Assembly (NCBI RefSeq): GCF_031202265.1
Contig: NZ_CP100604.1
Span: 4,880,501-4,944,500 of the forward strand
Direction of reading: 5' to 3'
Length of the DNA: 64,000 bases
Source of the DNA: Bradyrhizobium sp. Ash2021
GTDB lineage: Bacteria > Pseudomonadota > Alphaproteobacteria > Rhizobiales > Xanthobacteraceae
In this document: in pieces, positions 25,329 through 34,474 of the stretch
How the letters are laid out: every line of letters starts with the position of its first letter
How positions within the stretch are numbered: the first letter of the stretch is position 1
Position numbers and translations under genes: made by a program
Notes under the pieces: generated by a model
The model's database searches: none
The model's input: only the letters and a program-made list of their open reading frames with translations
Told to the model about the DNA's origin: nothing

Positions 25329-25976
25329 ATGGACTTTACTTCTTTGTCCGATGCCTTGATTAGCTCGATTCCAATCTACGGCCCCTGGATCATCTTTGGC
25401 ACTGTTGCGTTCGAAAGTGCCGGCGTGCCTCTCCCCGGAGAGACAATTCTGGTTGCCTCCGCACTCCTTTCCGCCACCACTGGTCAGATCAACATCATCG
25501 TCGTTGTACTGGCAGCTGCAGCGGGTGCGATTGTCGGGGACGGTATGGGATACATGGTCGGGCGTCGGCTTGGTTTGCCCTTTCTTCGCAGATACGGTCG
25601 GTACATCCGCCTCGATGAGGATCGATTGCTGATCGGTCGATATCTTTTCTTTCAGTATGGGAACGCCGTCGTGTTCTTTGGGCGTTTCGTTGCAGTGCTA
25701 CGAATGTTTGCGGCTTTGCTGGCGGGCACCAATAACATGCCGGCAGGTCGGTTCTTCTTCTTCAATGCGGCTGGTGGAGTCTGCTGGGCGTGTCTCTTCG
25801 GCTTTGGTGCTTATGCAGTGGGCGCCAAAATTTACAAGATTTCCGGAACACTGAGTGTGATCTCAGTGGGCCTATTTATTGCGGCGGCGTATGCACTCTC
25901 AACTTTCATTCGACGAAATGAAGTCGCGCTACGCCGTCGAGCGGAGCTAGCTCTGCCAGATCATTCGTGCGGATGA
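25329..25976 (+). CDS. DedA-family membrane protein
   Basis: The protein has 215 residues. The diagnostic DedA (SNARE-associated/VTT) features are visible: IIFGTVAFESAGVPLPGETILVASALL with the conserved E...P-x-P-x-E, the G-D-x-x-G-Y-x-x-G-R-R motif as GDGMGYMVGRRLGLPF, and FFGRFVAVLRMFAALLAGTNNMPAGRFFFFNAAGG with the conserved F-x-R-x-x-x-x-R. DedA proteins act in lipid flipping, membrane homeostasis and proton-motive-force maintenance. The C-terminus has two more helices and a charged tail. The function of this paralog is unknown. It lies 3 bp past the HemA-like relic, and a dispersed repeat follows its stop. Confidence 0.9.
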   Translation: MDFTSLSDALISSIPIYGPWIIFGTVAFESAGVPLPGETILVASALLSATTGQINIIVVVLAAAAGAIVGDGMGYMVGRRLGLPFLRRYGRYIRLDEDRLLIGRYLFFQYGNAVVFFGRFVAVLRMFAALLAGTNNMPAGRFFFFNAAGGVCWACLFGFGAYAVGAKIYKISGTLSVISVGLFIAAAYALSTFIRRNEVALRRRAELALPDHSCG

Positions 25977-25984
25977 CCAACTTC

Positions 25985-26095
25985 CGATATTGGCACGAAA
26001 CGGACCAGTCGGGCCGGTCGGGTGATGTCCGTTGTTCGGGGTAGACCGGAAGTGACTGGCAAAAGGTCAAAACGACGCGAATGACCCCAACCGGA
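25985..26095 (+). repeat. Dispersed intergenic repeat, copy 2
   Basis: It contains GGCACGAAACGGACC, then GATGTCCGTTGTTCGGGGTA, GACCGGAAGTGACTGG and a tail ACGACGCGAATGACCCC. It starts right after the DedA stop codon. Confidence 0.65.
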
Positions 26096-26272
26096 CCTGG
26101 CCCAATCTCTGCGCAACACGGATGAAGCTGCCCAGCAGGTCTTGAAGTTCACTTGGCCACAATGTTTTTCTGCACACTGGAACGGAATCGATTTTAAGGC
26201 GTTCCGGCTCTGTCAATTTCCTTACATGCTACCTGGCGCACCGCGGCAAGCCGTCCAAGAAGGAGGCTCGTT

Positions 26273-27808
26273 ATGCCACTTTACCTAAAAATAGTCCTTC
26301 CTGTTGCTGGTCTGATCCTGGGTATTTTCAGCCTTACCGTTCCTGAAAGCGCGAGATCGCAACAGCCCCCTGACGCTATCGCACAGGCGCAAACCCCCAA
26401 GGAAGCTCCAGTGGAGCGGCCGGAACAGAAGAAGACGGCCCACGACCTCTCCGACGTCTTCAACCAAAGCAATGCGGTGCCATCGTCGGAGGCTTTGACC
26501 AATCAAACAGATCGCGGACAGATGAACGGTTTCGACTTCTATCGCGATCTCCTCGGTGCGACGAGGCCTGGGATGACGTTTGACGACCTTTACAGGGCGA
26601 GCGTCGCCAATAAGCCGCAGGTCATGGCGACCCAACGCCGGCTCCTGGAAAGCCGGTACAATCTTGAATCGAGGCTTGACCCGGTCGTCACAATGTCCCG
26701 CGGCAAGCCCCTTGCGGTGGGTCCGACAGCGAAATTGCCAGCGGGGATGACCTGGGAAGCACTGGCCCAGTTGAGCCCGGCTGAAATTCGCGAGCGGGAC
26801 ATCTTCCCCTACAAGGCACTGCCTCACGCATCCCAAGGAGGCGGGCTAGGCGGCCAGGTCTTCCCCCAGATGCAGATCAAAATGTTCCCGCGGCTGGAGC
26901 GGTACGACGTCGAGTTCGATCTGCCTGAGGCGTTTTTGCCCGAGTTTCCGCCAGCGATGTTTCTACAAAACCGGCCCGAGCTGGGCGACGTCTCCCGAGG
27001 CGAAGTGGTCTCGATCAACAACTATTACCGCTTGTTCAAAGACATCTTGACCGCGGTACAGCTCGATGGCCTGCGGTTGCTGGTGACGCCATTTCCTCAA
27101 GAAGAGTTCAACCCGACCGACGATCGAAGGACTGTTCAGCCCAGCTTGGGGGTGACGTGCCTGGATTGTCATACGAATGGCCACACCAGCGGTCAGTTCC
27201 ACATCACTCCAGACATCAGGCCCGAGCAACGGCGAATTCGACTTGACACCGTCAGTCTCCGCGGCTTGTTCAATCAACAGATTCACGGCTCGAAGCGGAG
27301 CCTACGTTCGGTTGAGGACTTCACCGAGTTTGAGCAGCGCACCGCTTACTTCAATGGCGATATGATTCACGCGCTCAAGAAAGGCATGAACATTCTGGAC
27401 CGAATCCAGGTGACGAACATGGCCCAGATGCAGAATATGTTCGACTTTCCGCCGGCACCGAAACTAACCGTCACCGGCATGCTCGACCCGGCAAAGGCGA
27501 CGGCTGGAGAACTGGCGGGGCAGACATTGTTCTTTGGCAAAGCACAATGCTCCACCTGCCATCCGGCGCCGGTCTATCTCGATAACCAGATGCACGACCT
27601 CCATGTCGAGCGGTTCCTGAAAAACGAAGCCGGCGATGGACCGATTAAGGCATTCACGCTGCGGGGTATCAAGGACAGCCCACCGTATCTCCATGACGGC
27701 CGGCTTTTGACGCTGGAAGACACGGTCGAGTTCTTCAACCTGGTCCAGGAACTTAAACTCACGCCCGAGGAAAAGCACAATCTGGTTGAGTTCATGCGGC
27801 AGTTGTAG
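26273..27808 (+). CDS. Secreted c-type cytochrome, di-haem peroxidase-like (two CxxCH)
   Basis: The protein has 511 residues. A signal peptide (MPLYLKIVLPVAGLILGIFSLTVPESARS) is followed by a Pro/Gln-rich linker. Two haem c attachment motifs are present: CLDCH at about residue 299 and CSTCH at about residue 426. The C-terminal part (GQTLFFGKAQCSTCHPAPVYLDN, FTLRGIKDSPPYLHDGRLLTLEDTVEFFN) is the usual C-terminal domain of cytochrome-c-peroxidase/MauG-type di-haem proteins, with the distal segment YLHDGR. The first ~280 residues have no motif I recognise. It should be periplasmic and electron-transferring. Proximity to OxyR invites a role in peroxide handling, but that is inference. Confidence 0.8.
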   Translation: MPLYLKIVLPVAGLILGIFSLTVPESARSQQPPDAIAQAQTPKEAPVERPEQKKTAHDLSDVFNQSNAVPSSEALTNQTDRGQMNGFDFYRDLLGATRPGMTFDDLYRASVANKPQVMATQRRLLESRYNLESRLDPVVTMSRGKPLAVGPTAKLPAGMTWEALAQLSPAEIRERDIFPYKALPHASQGGGLGGQVFPQMQIKMFPRLERYDVEFDLPEAFLPEFPPAMFLQNRPELGDVSRGEVVSINNYYRLFKDILTAVQLDGLRLLVTPFPQEEFNPTDDRRTVQPSLGVTCLDCHTNGHTSGQFHITPDIRPEQRRIRLDTVSLRGLFNQQIHGSKRSLRSVEDFTEFEQRTAYFNGDMIHALKKGMNILDRIQVTNMAQMQNMFDFPPAPKLTVTGMLDPAKATAGELAGQTLFFGKAQCSTCHPAPVYLDNQMHDLHVERFLKNEAGDGPIKAFTLRGIKDSPPYLHDGRLLTLEDTVEFFNLVQELKLTPEEKHNLVEFMRQL

Positions 27809-27899
27809 GTCGTGTGGGCTTCGTAGCCAGCGAGCTCAAGCGCGCCGGCAGTGTGATCCGGACGGTGATCGAGCCTTCAACCACGTCGAGGGTCGCACT

Positions 27900-28538
27900 A
27901 TGCCTGAGACAATAGCGGGGATCAAAATCTCCGACAGCAAGATGGCCAAAGACTTAACGGAGTGATCCGCGACAAGGAGCCCGACCTTCTCTATCACCAT
28001 TCCACGGGTGTATCTGTTCGGCGCCCTGACCGGTCAGCGCAAGGGTTTGGCCTATGACCCCGAGCTACTCTATGTCGGCGCCATGTTTCACGATATCGGG
28101 CTGACCGAGCAGTATCGGCATTCAATGCTGCGCTTCGAAGTAGACGGTGCCAATGCGGCTCGCGAGTTCCTGCGGAAATATGGGGTTCCGGAGTCGTCCG
28201 TCGAAATGGTCTGGGATGCGATCGCGCTCCACACCACGCCGGGCATCCCCGAGCACAAGAAAGCGGTGGTGACACTGGTCACCGCCGGGGTCGAGATGGA
28301 TGTCCTCGGGTTCGCCTACAAGGAGTTTGACGAACAGCAGAGGCTTGGCGTGGTGGCCGCCCACCCCCGCGGCAATCACTTCAAGCAAGACATTATCGAC
28401 GCCTTCTATCACGGTATGGCGCATCGGCCGGATAGCACCTTTGGCACCGTCAACGACGACGTGCTGGCATTCATAAATCCGAAATTCGAGCGCGCCGATT
28501 TCTGCAAGATCATCTTGACCTCCGCGTGGGAGGCTTGA
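27900..28538 (+). pseudogene. HD-domain phosphohydrolase, frameshifted twice near the start
   Basis: The first 21 codons (MPETIAGIKISDSKMAKDLTE) run into a stop. Restoring one lost base gives LIRDKEPDLLYHHST, and restoring a second gives RVYLFGALTGQ, which then continues open to 28538. The long frame has the HD pair FHDIG and IALHTTPG. The first metal histidine (in LLYHHS) lies in the frameshifted part, so the open frame from 28008 alone would lack it. Related intact proteins of about 210 residues are annotated as HD-domain or cyanamide-hydratase-like. Probably inactive here. Confidence 0.7.
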
Positions 28539-28683
28539 GACTCATCAGGTGCAATCCCCCACGTGTGGGCGTGAACAAAGAGGCAAGAGAAAACTTGCCT
28601 GCGAAAACCCCGAGCAGCATCAGGCTGAATACCCTTCCAGCCCTCTCTCGTGTTCAGCCGGACGATCGAGCGCACGTCCGGTC

Positions 28684-28785
28684 TTGGCACTTTTGAGACC
28701 TCCCGCGATGTCCGCTGTTCAGTCGCTATCGGGGGGTAAGCGGACATGACGCGGACATGGCAAAACCGACGCAAATGACCCCACC
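28684..28785 (+). repeat. Dispersed intergenic repeat, copy 3
   Basis: It contains TTGGCACTTTTGAGACC, GATGTCCGCTGTTCAG, GGGGGTAAGCGGACATG and a terminal ACGCAAATGACCCC. The IS110 element begins just after it. Confidence 0.6.
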
Positions 28786-28796
28786 TGAGATGAGGT

Positions 28797-30174
28797 GGAT
28801 GGCTCCCGCTCACGGCATCTAGGTGCCAAGGTGTGAAGGCTATCAGGCATTCACGAGCAAAATGGGAGCCATCCGTCATGGAGATTACCACGATCGGCCT
28901 CGATCTGGCCAAGAGCGTTTTTCAGGTTCACGGCGTTGATGCGACCGGTCAGGTCATTGTCCGCAAGTCGCTTCGGCGAGCGCAGATGCTGCCGTTCTTC
29001 GCCAAATTGCCTTCGTGCCTGGTTGGCATGGAGGCGTGCGGCACGTCGCATCACTGGGCGCGAGAGTTGATCAAGCTCGGTCATGAAGTGCGCCTGATGC
29101 CGCCGGCTTACGTCAAGCCGTATGTAAAGCGGGGCAAGACAGATGCTGCCGATGCGGAAGCGGTTTGCGAGGCGGTAACGCGGCCGACGATGCGGTTCGT
29201 GCCCGTGAAGTCGCCCGAGCAGCAAGCGGCGCTGTCGATGCACCGAACGCGGGATTTGCTGGTCAAACAGCGCACGCAGCTGGTTAACATGATCCGCGGC
29301 CTGCTCGCCGAATTTGGCATCGACATCCCCAAGGGTCTCGAACGAGCGCTTCTGATGGCCCGACGGATCGTCGATGGTGCAGCACCAGATGTGCCGATTG
29401 AAGCTGCCAAGATCGTTGGTACGCTGTCGCAGCAGGCGCTCGATGTCCACGTTCGGCTTCGCCAGATCGATCGCGATCTGCTGGTCTGGCAACGTGGCAA
29501 CGATGTCGCGCGTCGTCTCATGACGATCCCCGGCATCGGGCCGGTCGGCGCGACGGCGCTTGCCGCATCGGTCACCGACCCGCATCAGTTCCGCTCGGGG
29601 CGGCAGTTCGCTGCCTGGTTGGGACTGACGCCACTTCAGAAGTCGAGCGGTGGCAAGGAGCGGCTCGGGCGCATCTCCAAGATGGGAGACAAATATCTGC
29701 GCAAGCTGCTCATTGTCGGCATGACGTCACTTGTGCGCCGCGCAAAATACAATCCCGGTAAAATCGATCCACGCCTGGCGGATCTGCTGGCGCGAAAGCC
29801 CACAAGGGTAGCCACCGTCGCGATGGCGAACAAGACCGCGCGGGTCATCTGGGCGATCATGGCACGTGGAGAAATCTATCGTACCGGCCACCAGCTGGCA
29901 CCGGCAGCATAAACGATACAGGATTTAGCTGAAGAGGAGATCAGCTTCACGAGGTTGCGAGCGCGATGCGATGTGATGGCAAACCGGTCAGACCGGGAAC
30001 AGGGATAACCCGACCGATGTCTAAGGCGTCATAGCCTGCAACTGAGAATGGGACCTTGTTCGCGGACTCCATCAGGGCCAGCAGTCCCAACCGACTGCAT
30101 CAACAGGCCGGACAGAAGACTGCACCCGACCACGCCACTGCATCAAATTTACCCTTGCAACGCGGGAGCCATCC
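28797..30174 (+). mobile_element. IS110-family element (IS1111 type) with subterminal inverted repeats
   Basis: A perfect 12-bp inverted pair, GGATGGCTCCCG at 28797-28808 and CGGGAGCCATCC at 30163-30174, brackets a single transposase gene. Subterminal repeats of about this size define the IS1111 subgroup. The true tips lie a few bases outside. No target duplication was seen, as expected for this family. The left end abuts a dispersed repeat and the right end a truncated integrase. Confidence 0.8.
28878..29912 (+). CDS. IS110-family transposase (DEDD)
   Basis: I start this at MEITTIGLDLAKSVFQVHG (344 residues). The first catalytic Asp is in GLDLAK, with VGMEACGTSHHWARELIKLGHEVRLM and the RGKTDAADAEAVCEA segment completing the N-terminal DEDD (RuvC-like) domain. 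The C-terminal transposase_20 domain is IPGIGPVGATALAASVTDPHQFRSGRQFAAWLGLTPLQKSSGGKERLGRISKMGD, with its conserved Ser. It appears full length and intact. Confidence 0.95.
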   Translation: MEITTIGLDLAKSVFQVHGVDATGQVIVRKSLRRAQMLPFFAKLPSCLVGMEACGTSHHWARELIKLGHEVRLMPPAYVKPYVKRGKTDAADAEAVCEAVTRPTMRFVPVKSPEQQAALSMHRTRDLLVKQRTQLVNMIRGLLAEFGIDIPKGLERALLMARRIVDGAAPDVPIEAAKIVGTLSQQALDVHVRLRQIDRDLLVWQRGNDVARRLMTIPGIGPVGATALAASVTDPHQFRSGRQFAAWLGLTPLQKSSGGKERLGRISKMGDKYLRKLLIVGMTSLVRRAKYNPGKIDPRLADLLARKPTRVATVAMANKTARVIWAIMARGEIYRTGHQLAPAA

Positions 30175-30259
30175 ACAGAAGACATCGGCGACGCCAGATG
30201 GCACTGTCTTCATTTTTCCTATCAAACCGCGTGTTGGGCCGAAAGATGCCGACATTGGG

Positions 30260-30690
30260 CGGACCGGACAGGCACGCTGCGACGTGGTGAGGATGGGGCG
30301 GCAATTCGTCCGCGATGAGACGCTTTCGATGAGCCGCCAAAAAACCGGCGTGCCGTTCGATATCCCGATTTTGCTGCCCCTTCGAGAAGAGCTTGACTTA
30401 CAGCCGCATAACGAAAGGCACCTAACGTTCCTGGTGACGGAAAAAGGAAAGTCATTCACAGCCGCCGTTTTCGGTAATTGGTTTCGCGATCGCTGCAACG
30501 AGGCCGGGCTTCCGCTTTGCGCTGCACACGGCTTGAGATCGGCCGCGGCAACCCGGCTCGCAAATCACGGCGCGACGGCGCACCAACTGATGGCTTGGTT
30601 TGGCTGGCGCACTCTCAGCGAGGCAGAGCGGTACACAAAGGAAGCCGACCGTAAGCACCTCTCGGCCGAGGCCGGCAAGCGCGCATCTTG
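30260..30690 (+). pseudogene. Tyrosine recombinase, C-terminal catalytic remnant
   Basis: From RTGQARCDVVRMGRQFV onward the frame matches phage-type integrases: LTFLVTEKGKSFTAAVFGNWFRDRCNEAGL, then AHGLRSAAATRLANHGATAHQLMAWFGWRTLSEAERYT. The box II Arg (HGLR) and the final Tyr are present. The N-terminal domains are missing, apparently cut off on the IS110 side. Remnant of an element that once lay here. Confidence 0.7.
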
Positions 30691-30693
30691 TTA

Positions 30694-30854
30694 TCTACTC
30701 GCCGCAAGGTGGGGTCGAACAACGGATATCCGGGTTCGCAAATGAAAGCGAAGCCGAGGATTGGATTGCTCACAAATCCAGCGATTGGCTCAAGAAGCTA
30801 AAGGGCGAGAAGCAAGGCGAGTCCGGTTACCCGTCGCAGCGATCTTGCAGGTGA
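30694..30854 (+). pseudogene. Fragment of a small conserved protein (VIYSPQGGVEQRI type)
   Basis: Another frame continues past the integrase relic with LVIYSPQGGVEQRISGFANESEAEDWIAHKSSDWLKKLK. I recall this as the body of a ~60-residue Bradyrhizobium protein of unknown function. The proper start is missing. Confidence 0.4.
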
Positions 30855-30914
30855 GCCCTAAGAACTCCGTCACCGCGCGTGCGAACCTTCCGGGGAGATC
30901 CGGGTTACACGGCA

Positions 30915-31103
30915 ATGACCGATAAGTTTGCGCCGCCAGAGGTTACCATCCGAACCGATCCCGCATCCCTGATTTGCGACGTCATAGTCGTGGTTCGCGG
31001 CCAGGAAATGGTGCTCCGCTGTCCGAACTATTCTCAGGCGCTTAAATGGGCGCGTCTGGAACGCAAGTCCTACAACATTCCGGAGCCAGTGGCGGGCAAC
31101 TGA
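30915..31103 (+). CDS. Small conserved hypothetical protein (62 aa)
   Basis: This starts at MTDKFAPPEVTIRTDPASL and is followed closely by a strong terminator. It is a compact soluble peptide with a central hydrophobic strand (LICDVIVVVRGQEMVLRC) and a helical tail (SQALKWARLERKSYNI). Its composition is that of a folded small protein. No domain name is known to me. The frame is open a further 12 codons upstream without a good ribosome site. Confidence 0.6.
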   Translation: MTDKFAPPEVTIRTDPASLICDVIVVVRGQEMVLRCPNYSQALKWARLERKSYNIPEPVAGN

Positions 31104-31126
31104 TGGACTAAGGCGGCAAAAGAAAA

Positions 31127-31152
31127 GCCGCCCCTGAGAAGGGCGGCCTTTC
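31127..31152 (+). terminator. Rho-independent terminator
   Basis: GCCGCCC and GGGCGGC pair around CTGAGAA, followed by CTTTCGT. It ends the 30915-31103 gene. Confidence 0.7.
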
Positions 31153-31913
31153 GTGAGGTCCTCACCCCAGCCATTGGGTGATGGAATCACCACCTACCAT
31201 CGAAGGCTGACACCAAACTTACAAAGGGGCCAACCAAGCAGCCTTACCGGGGAGCGCGCCGCAGCAGAGTTTACGGCGCATTACGATTTCAAAAGAGATC
31301 ACTCTAAAACATAATTTAATGGTCTCGGCGCGCGAGCGTACCGACATCAGAATCGTGCCGGTAGCTAGTCCCTCCCGGCACTCCTCCCTACTGCGGCCCC
31401 GGCTCCCCCCAGCTGGGGCCGTTTCCTTTGGGACAACGGGTTGGCGAGGCCAGGCCGGTGCGGGACGCATAGCCGTTCGGTGTATTTCTGTGTTCAAGAC
31501 CAGAGGCCTGTGGAAAGCGTCTCGACGAGCGGGACTAATTGCCTGCGCTTGCGGCCAGGATCCGATGTGCGGTTGCCAATCCGGCGCACCGCTTGCTGGT
31601 CGCCGGATCAGTCGCTTCCTTCGATCCGGAAGAACACGAAGAGCGCATTGAGGCCCTTACGAAGATCGCCATAGGGCCAAAGCGCTCATTCTTGTCGAGG
31701 GCACCGACGACGTGACCTCGGCCGACGATCCCGATGCCGACAGGCTCGTCTATGCCATCGCATTCCAAGCTTGGGCCGACGGGAAAATCGAAGGAACCGC
31801 CGAAGAGGTATTTGACGCCGTCCAAGAGACGCTAGAGATCTGATCTCGCTTTTCAGACTGGCGAACCGCTATGGCGGGTGTAACGTTGACCTCGCAGCAA
31901 AATGGAGGTCGCC
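31153..31913 (+). other. Mostly gene-free stretch with one hairpin and one possible gene relic
   Basis: A second hairpin terminator (CGGCCCC...GGGGCCG followed by TTTCCTTT) lies at 31394-31429. A frame ending at 31843 reads AKALILVEGTDDVTSADDPDADRLVYAIAFQAWADGKIEGTAEEVFDAVQETLEI. It has protein-like composition but no start codon and is probably a gene fragment. I see nothing else. Confidence 0.4.
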
Positions 31914-32021
31914 ATGGTCGACTTCTGGTTCTATTGGGACACCGCTTGGTCGCTGTTCTTTGGTGGCATTGTGTTCGCCACCATCGTGGCCCATCCGGAC
32001 GCCGAGTTCACAGAGACATAA
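31914..32021 (+). CDS. Short hydrophobic peptide (35 aa), likely the displaced start of the next gene
   Basis: MVDFWFYWDTAWSLFFGGIVFATIVAHPDAEFTET follows GGAGG and looks like a single membrane or signal helix. It stops just before the RDLDGRYANSP fragment begins in another frame. It may therefore be the exported N-terminus of that protein, separated by a frameshift. Confidence 0.4.
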   Translation: MVDFWFYWDTAWSLFFGGIVFATIVAHPDAEFTET

Positions 32022-32317
32022 CCGCGCGCGACCTTGATGGTCGTTACGCCAACTCGCCGCTCAAACCGTGGTTCGATCATCTCGCAAGCGGCAAGGGACT
32101 CTGCTGCTCAATGGCAGACGGTGAAACCGTCTCCGACCCAGATTGGGAATCGAAAGATGGTCATTATCGCGTACGGTTAGACGGTGCGTGGATTGATGTT
32201 CCCGATGATGCGCTGATCACTGAACCAAACCTGTTCGGCAGGACGATGGTTTGGCCCATTAGATTTGACGGGCAGAGTGTTTTGATCAGATGCTTCATGC
32301 CGGGGAGCATGACGTAA
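32022..32317 (+). pseudogene. Conserved exported protein fragment (DGRYANSPLKPWFDHL type)
   Basis: The frame reads RDLDGRYANSPLKPWFDHLASGKGLCCS...GHYRVRLDGAWIDVPDDALITEPNLFGRTMVWP...IRCFMPGSMT. I recognise it as a small secreted Bradyrhizobium protein of unknown function, normally with a signal peptide directly before this segment. Here that signal is in another frame (31914-32021), so the gene is probably broken. The frame's ATG at 31871 lies in unrelated sequence. Confidence 0.55.
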
Positions 32318-32423
32318 TCGCGCTTGAGGCTTAGGAGCCTTGGACCTGCCGACCGACAAAGTTTTCTGCGCTCGCTCGGACTTGCTCGCACCCTCGGCCC
32401 CGGCCAATAAAGAGCGGATCATC

Positions 32424-32500
32424 ATGATACGCTGATCGAGGTACTCGAACGCCCCGATCTGATTATCACTGTCAGTCGAATGCAGCGCGGAGGCTTCTGA
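32424..32500 (+). pseudogene. Relic of the LERPDL small-protein type
   Basis: The frame DTLIEVLERPDLIITVSRMQRGGF ending at TGA 32498-32500 matches the C-terminal half of the intact 58-residue protein at 33355-33531 (LDKLVEVLERPDLVVAVSRLQ). The N-terminal half is lost. Confidence 0.45.
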
Positions 32501-32542
32501 GCGGCGAGATACCATTTTTGCATCCCGATGCGGCGGCCAATT

Positions 32543-32791
32543 TTAACGGCTTGGCCGCGGCAACAAGTAGCGGATTGTCGTCCCCACACCAGCGCCCGGC
32601 TCGATAAGTACGATGTCGCCGGGTTTCAATTCCTCTCGCATGGCTTTGCAGCAAGCATCTGTCGCGGTGATACCCCCGCGAAGGGTGCGGCATAATTCAC
32701 CAGCATTGATCAGGATATCGATTGCGCCTTGCGTGGCCGCCCGGTCCATCAGCGACCGGAGTTCTTGCCTGTAATGATCGACAGCAACCAT
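32543..32791 (-). CDS. Conserved hypothetical protein (82 aa)
   Basis: MVAVDHYRQELRSLMDRAATQGAIDILINAGELCRTLRGG... ends in KPGDIVLIEPGAGVGTTIRYLLPRPSR. The helical N-terminal half carries one Cys (ELCRTL), with a second region TDACCKAM. The strand-rich C-terminal half resembles a short beta hairpin domain. I recall homologs in Bradyrhizobium without assigned function. GGAGACC precedes the ATG on the minus strand. The other frames here are mirrors. Confidence 0.6.
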   Translation of the reverse strand: MVAVDHYRQELRSLMDRAATQGAIDILINAGELCRTLRGGITATDACCKAMREELKPGDIVLIEPGAGVGTTIRYLLPRPSR

Positions 32792-33111
32792 CTCAGGTCT
32801 CCTTTGGAAAGTGAAGGCCTAGCGCGGGAGATCCGACACGCTGGAGGACAACTCCCGCCGCCATCCAGATACGAGCCGTGGTCTCGTCCAGTTTCACTGG
32901 TGGGATCGCTCGCATTTCATGGCTAGCAGCTTTGATGACTTCGCCATTCGCTAACTAACGGCACTTCGTCGCAAGGCATGCTTGATCTGGCGCAATCTAC
33001 ACCCGGCAAATTCGCTCACATTGATCAAAGCATTGCCGCGCCGTCTTGGAGGGACGGTTGACGCGTTGTCAGGGGCCGTCGCTTCTCCGACGGGCGGTCC
33101 TGGCCCTCAAA

Positions 33112-33262
33112 AGCGCGACCACGCCACCTATCTTCCGGCCATGTGTCAGCACATCTTCCAGCCCTGCATCCCTACCGGCGCCACCACGGTCCCGGCCGCT
33201 CCGGACTGGCTTCATGAGATCAAGCACGACGGATTTCGCCTTGTCGTTCGGCGCGCGCGTTC
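33112..33262 (+). pseudogene. ATP-dependent DNA ligase (LigD-type) fragment, first copy
   Basis: CQHIFQPCIPTGATTVPAAPDWLHEIKHDGFRLVVRR is the start of an ATP-dependent DNA ligase domain, with the nucleotidyl-lysine in E-I-K-H-D-G-F. The frame then leaves homology. Only about 40 residues of the enzyme remain. A diverged second copy is at 35262-35372. Confidence 0.65.
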
Positions 33263-33354
33263 CATATTGAAACAAAAATTGATGGAATGATTCCAAAAAA
33301 TGGCTTGATCTGTCCTTCTCCTCCCGTAGCGCAACGTCGAATGGGTAAGAAGCG

Positions 33355-33531
33355 ATGACTGATCAACAGTTGGCTCTCAAAGCGGTTAGCGAAGCGCAAC
33401 GCATACTGGAGGAGTACCTCCAGCCCCGACCCCACAATAACGAGCTTATCCTCGACAAGTTGGTGGAAGTTCTCGAACGGCCCGATTTGGTAGTTGCGGT
33501 AAGCCGATTGCAGCTACGAAGTAGTCTTTGA
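33355..33531 (+). CDS. Small conserved protein (58 aa), LERPDL type
   Basis: MTDQQLALKAVSEAQRILEEYLQP...LDKLVEVLERPDLVVAVSRLQLRSSL has two amphipathic helices and no Cys. A truncated paralog lies at 32424-32500. The protein type is frequent in Bradyrhizobium islands, but I know no function. AAGAAGCG precedes the ATG. Confidence 0.55.
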   Translation: MTDQQLALKAVSEAQRILEEYLQPRPHNNELILDKLVEVLERPDLVVAVSRLQLRSSL

Positions 33532-33646
33532 GTGCTCCAATGACGAAGCAGATTCCATCAATCGCTTTGGCGGCTTGCATTGGTATGAGCTGGCCCCGGT
33601 TGTCTGAACAAAAATTCCGCGTCGATAAGTGGAGCCTCTGCCGAGG

Positions 33647-34474
33647 TTAGGCCGCCGCGCGGAGCGGCGGAAGATCGAAGTAGGCTTGATCCGGGGTCAT
33701 GTCGTCAAGACTCGAATGAGGACGTCGGCCGTTGTAAAAGTCGAGATACCGGCCGATCGAATGTCGCGCCTCGCCGACGGTTTCGTAGGCTCGCAGATAG
33801 ACCTCCTCGTATTTGACGCTGCGCCACAGCCGTTCGACGAACACATTGTCCCGCCAGGCCCCTTTGCCATCCATGCTGATGGCGATGCCATTGCTGGCGA
33901 GCAGGCCGGTGAACGCCGCGCCGGTGAACTGAGAGCCCTGATCGGTGTTGAAGATGTCCGGCTTGCCGTGGCGAGCCAAGGCATCTTCCAGGGTCTCGAC
34001 GCAGAAGGCCGCCTCCATCGTGATCGACAGCCGCCACGACAGAACACGACGTGTCGCCCAGTCCAGCACCACGGCGAGATAGACGAAGCCGTGCGCCATC
34101 GGAATGTACGTGATGTCCATGGCCCAGACCTGGTTCGGCCGCCGGATCTCGATGCCGCGCAGCAGATACGGATAGATCTTGTGGCCGGGCTCGGGCTTGG
34201 TGGTGCGCGGACGGCGATAGAGCGCCTCTATCCCCATCCGCCGCATGAGCGTCTTCACATGCCGGCGGCCGATCTTGCACCCCTGCAAAGCCAGCAGGCC
34301 TCGCAACATACGCGAACCGGCGAAGGGATACTCCAGGTGCAGCCGATCGAGACGCTGCATGATCTCGAGGTCGGCTGAAGAGACTGGACGCGGCAGATAG
34401 TACACGCTGCCGCGACTGACCTTCAAAATCTCTGCCTGCTTGGTGATCGACAGATCGTGCTTACGGTCGATCAT
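33647..34474 (-). CDS. IS3-family transposase OrfB (DDE integrase)
   Basis: The protein has 275 residues. HTH_21-like region: [43 protein letters not shown]. Integrase core: first Asp in [15 protein letters not shown], second in [14 protein letters not shown], and the Glu in [20 protein letters not shown]. The end is [21 protein letters not shown]. Its ATG overlaps the orfA stop (ATGA), so it can be made by re-initiation as well as by frameshifting. Confidence 0.95.
   Translation of the reverse strand: MIDRKHDLSITKQAEILKVSRGSVYYLPRPVSSADLEIMQRLDRLHLEYPFAGSRMLRGLLALQGCKIGRRHVKTLMRRMGIEALYRRPRTTKPEPGHKIYPYLLRGIEIRRPNQVWAMDITYIPMAHGFVYLAVVLDWATRRVLSWRLSITMEAAFCVETLEDALARHGKPDIFNTDQGSQFTGAAFTGLLASNGIAISMDGKGAWRDNVFVERLWRSVKYEEVYLRAYETVGEARHSIGRYLDFYNGRRPHSSLDDMTPDQAYFDLPPLRAAA

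Noticed and set aside
33629..34378. Forward frame across the IS3 transposase (and its copy at 51042)
   Set aside because: Antisense to orfB, which has all DDE motifs.
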